Assembly (NCBI GenBank): GCA_002366725.1
Contig: DFBT01000005.1
Span: 2,107-31,398, forward strand
Reading direction: 5' to 3'
Length of the DNA: 29,292 nucleotides
Origin: Caldifarciminota bacterium UBA3073
GTDB lineage: Bacteria > Hydrothermota > UBA3073
Below the pieces are notes generated by a model, which saw only the letters and a list, made by a program, of their open reading frames with translations, was not told where the DNA came from and made no database searches. Position numbers and translations under genes: made by a program. Shown piece after piece: positions 29,207 to 29,292 of this stretch (positions within the stretch are counted from its first letter, which is position 1; every line of letters begins with the position of its first letter).

Positions 29207-29292
29207 AAAAAAAGGCACTCATATAACGTCTGACATCAAGAAGATGGAAAAAATATAACAGAAAAATAAAACAGTGACTTGCCTGCCCCGCC

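Overview
The window is a compact, gene-dense bacterial chromosome segment. An outer-membrane β-barrel, an MCE lipid-transport protein, a lipoprotein with a lipoprotein signal peptidase homologue, and a Tat-type signal point to a diderm (Gram-negative) cell. Arg is mostly AGA/AGG and Ile often ATA. Together with a Cys-rich SecA insertion and many short intergenic repeats, this fits an uncultured lineage around the FCB/WOR-3 (Stahlbacteria-like) candidate phyla, perhaps thermophilic. That placement is inference; no rRNA or tRNA gene is present to settle it.

Layout. (1) 1-719: 3' part of fabF, ending at a strong bidirectional terminator (751-791). (2) 825-6582, minus strand: a seven-gene run, TPM-domain protein, DUF4015 glycosidase-like lipoprotein, gcvPB, an uncharacterised protein, a HIT hydrolase, a small membrane protein and a DegT-family sugar aminotransferase. 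It is read from one consensus promoter (6591-6619) to the terminator shared with fabF. (3) 6690-15142, plus strand: a divergent run from a perfect TTGACA-N17-TATAAT promoter, a large TPR protein, an outer-membrane barrel, an MCE protein, radA, a family 2 glycosyltransferase and a polyprenyl-phosphate sugar transferase. Both of these divergent promoters lie so close to the start codons that the mRNAs should be leaderless. (4) 15150-17436, minus strand: a JAMM/MPN protease-like gene (probably leaderless, GTG start), dprA and efp. (5) 17848-20085, plus strand: a Kef-type cation/H+ antiporter and an AmmeMemoRadiSam-type radical SAM protein with a twin-arginine signal. (6) 20356-24423, plus strand: methionine synthesis, a homocysteine methyltransferase-MTHFR fusion followed by metE. 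(7) 24400-28911, minus strand: a divergent lspA homologue, a cold-shock protein and secA, the last two with their own consensus promoters.

How the genes work together. Most of the content is envelope biogenesis (SecA, LspA, TPR/barrel/MCE, TPM and DUF4015 proteins, glycan transferases and the aminotransferase), plus one-carbon/methionine metabolism (gcvPB, HMT-MTHFR, metE) and DNA uptake/recombination (dprA, radA).

The most unusual features are in the DNA around the genes. There are tandem heptanucleotide repeats with different sequences but the same 7-base period in at least eight gaps, a family of GC-rich palindromic repeats, and a uniform set of near-perfect sigma-70-type promoters, three of which predict leaderless transcripts. 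No CRISPR array, transposase, prophage or defence locus is visible.
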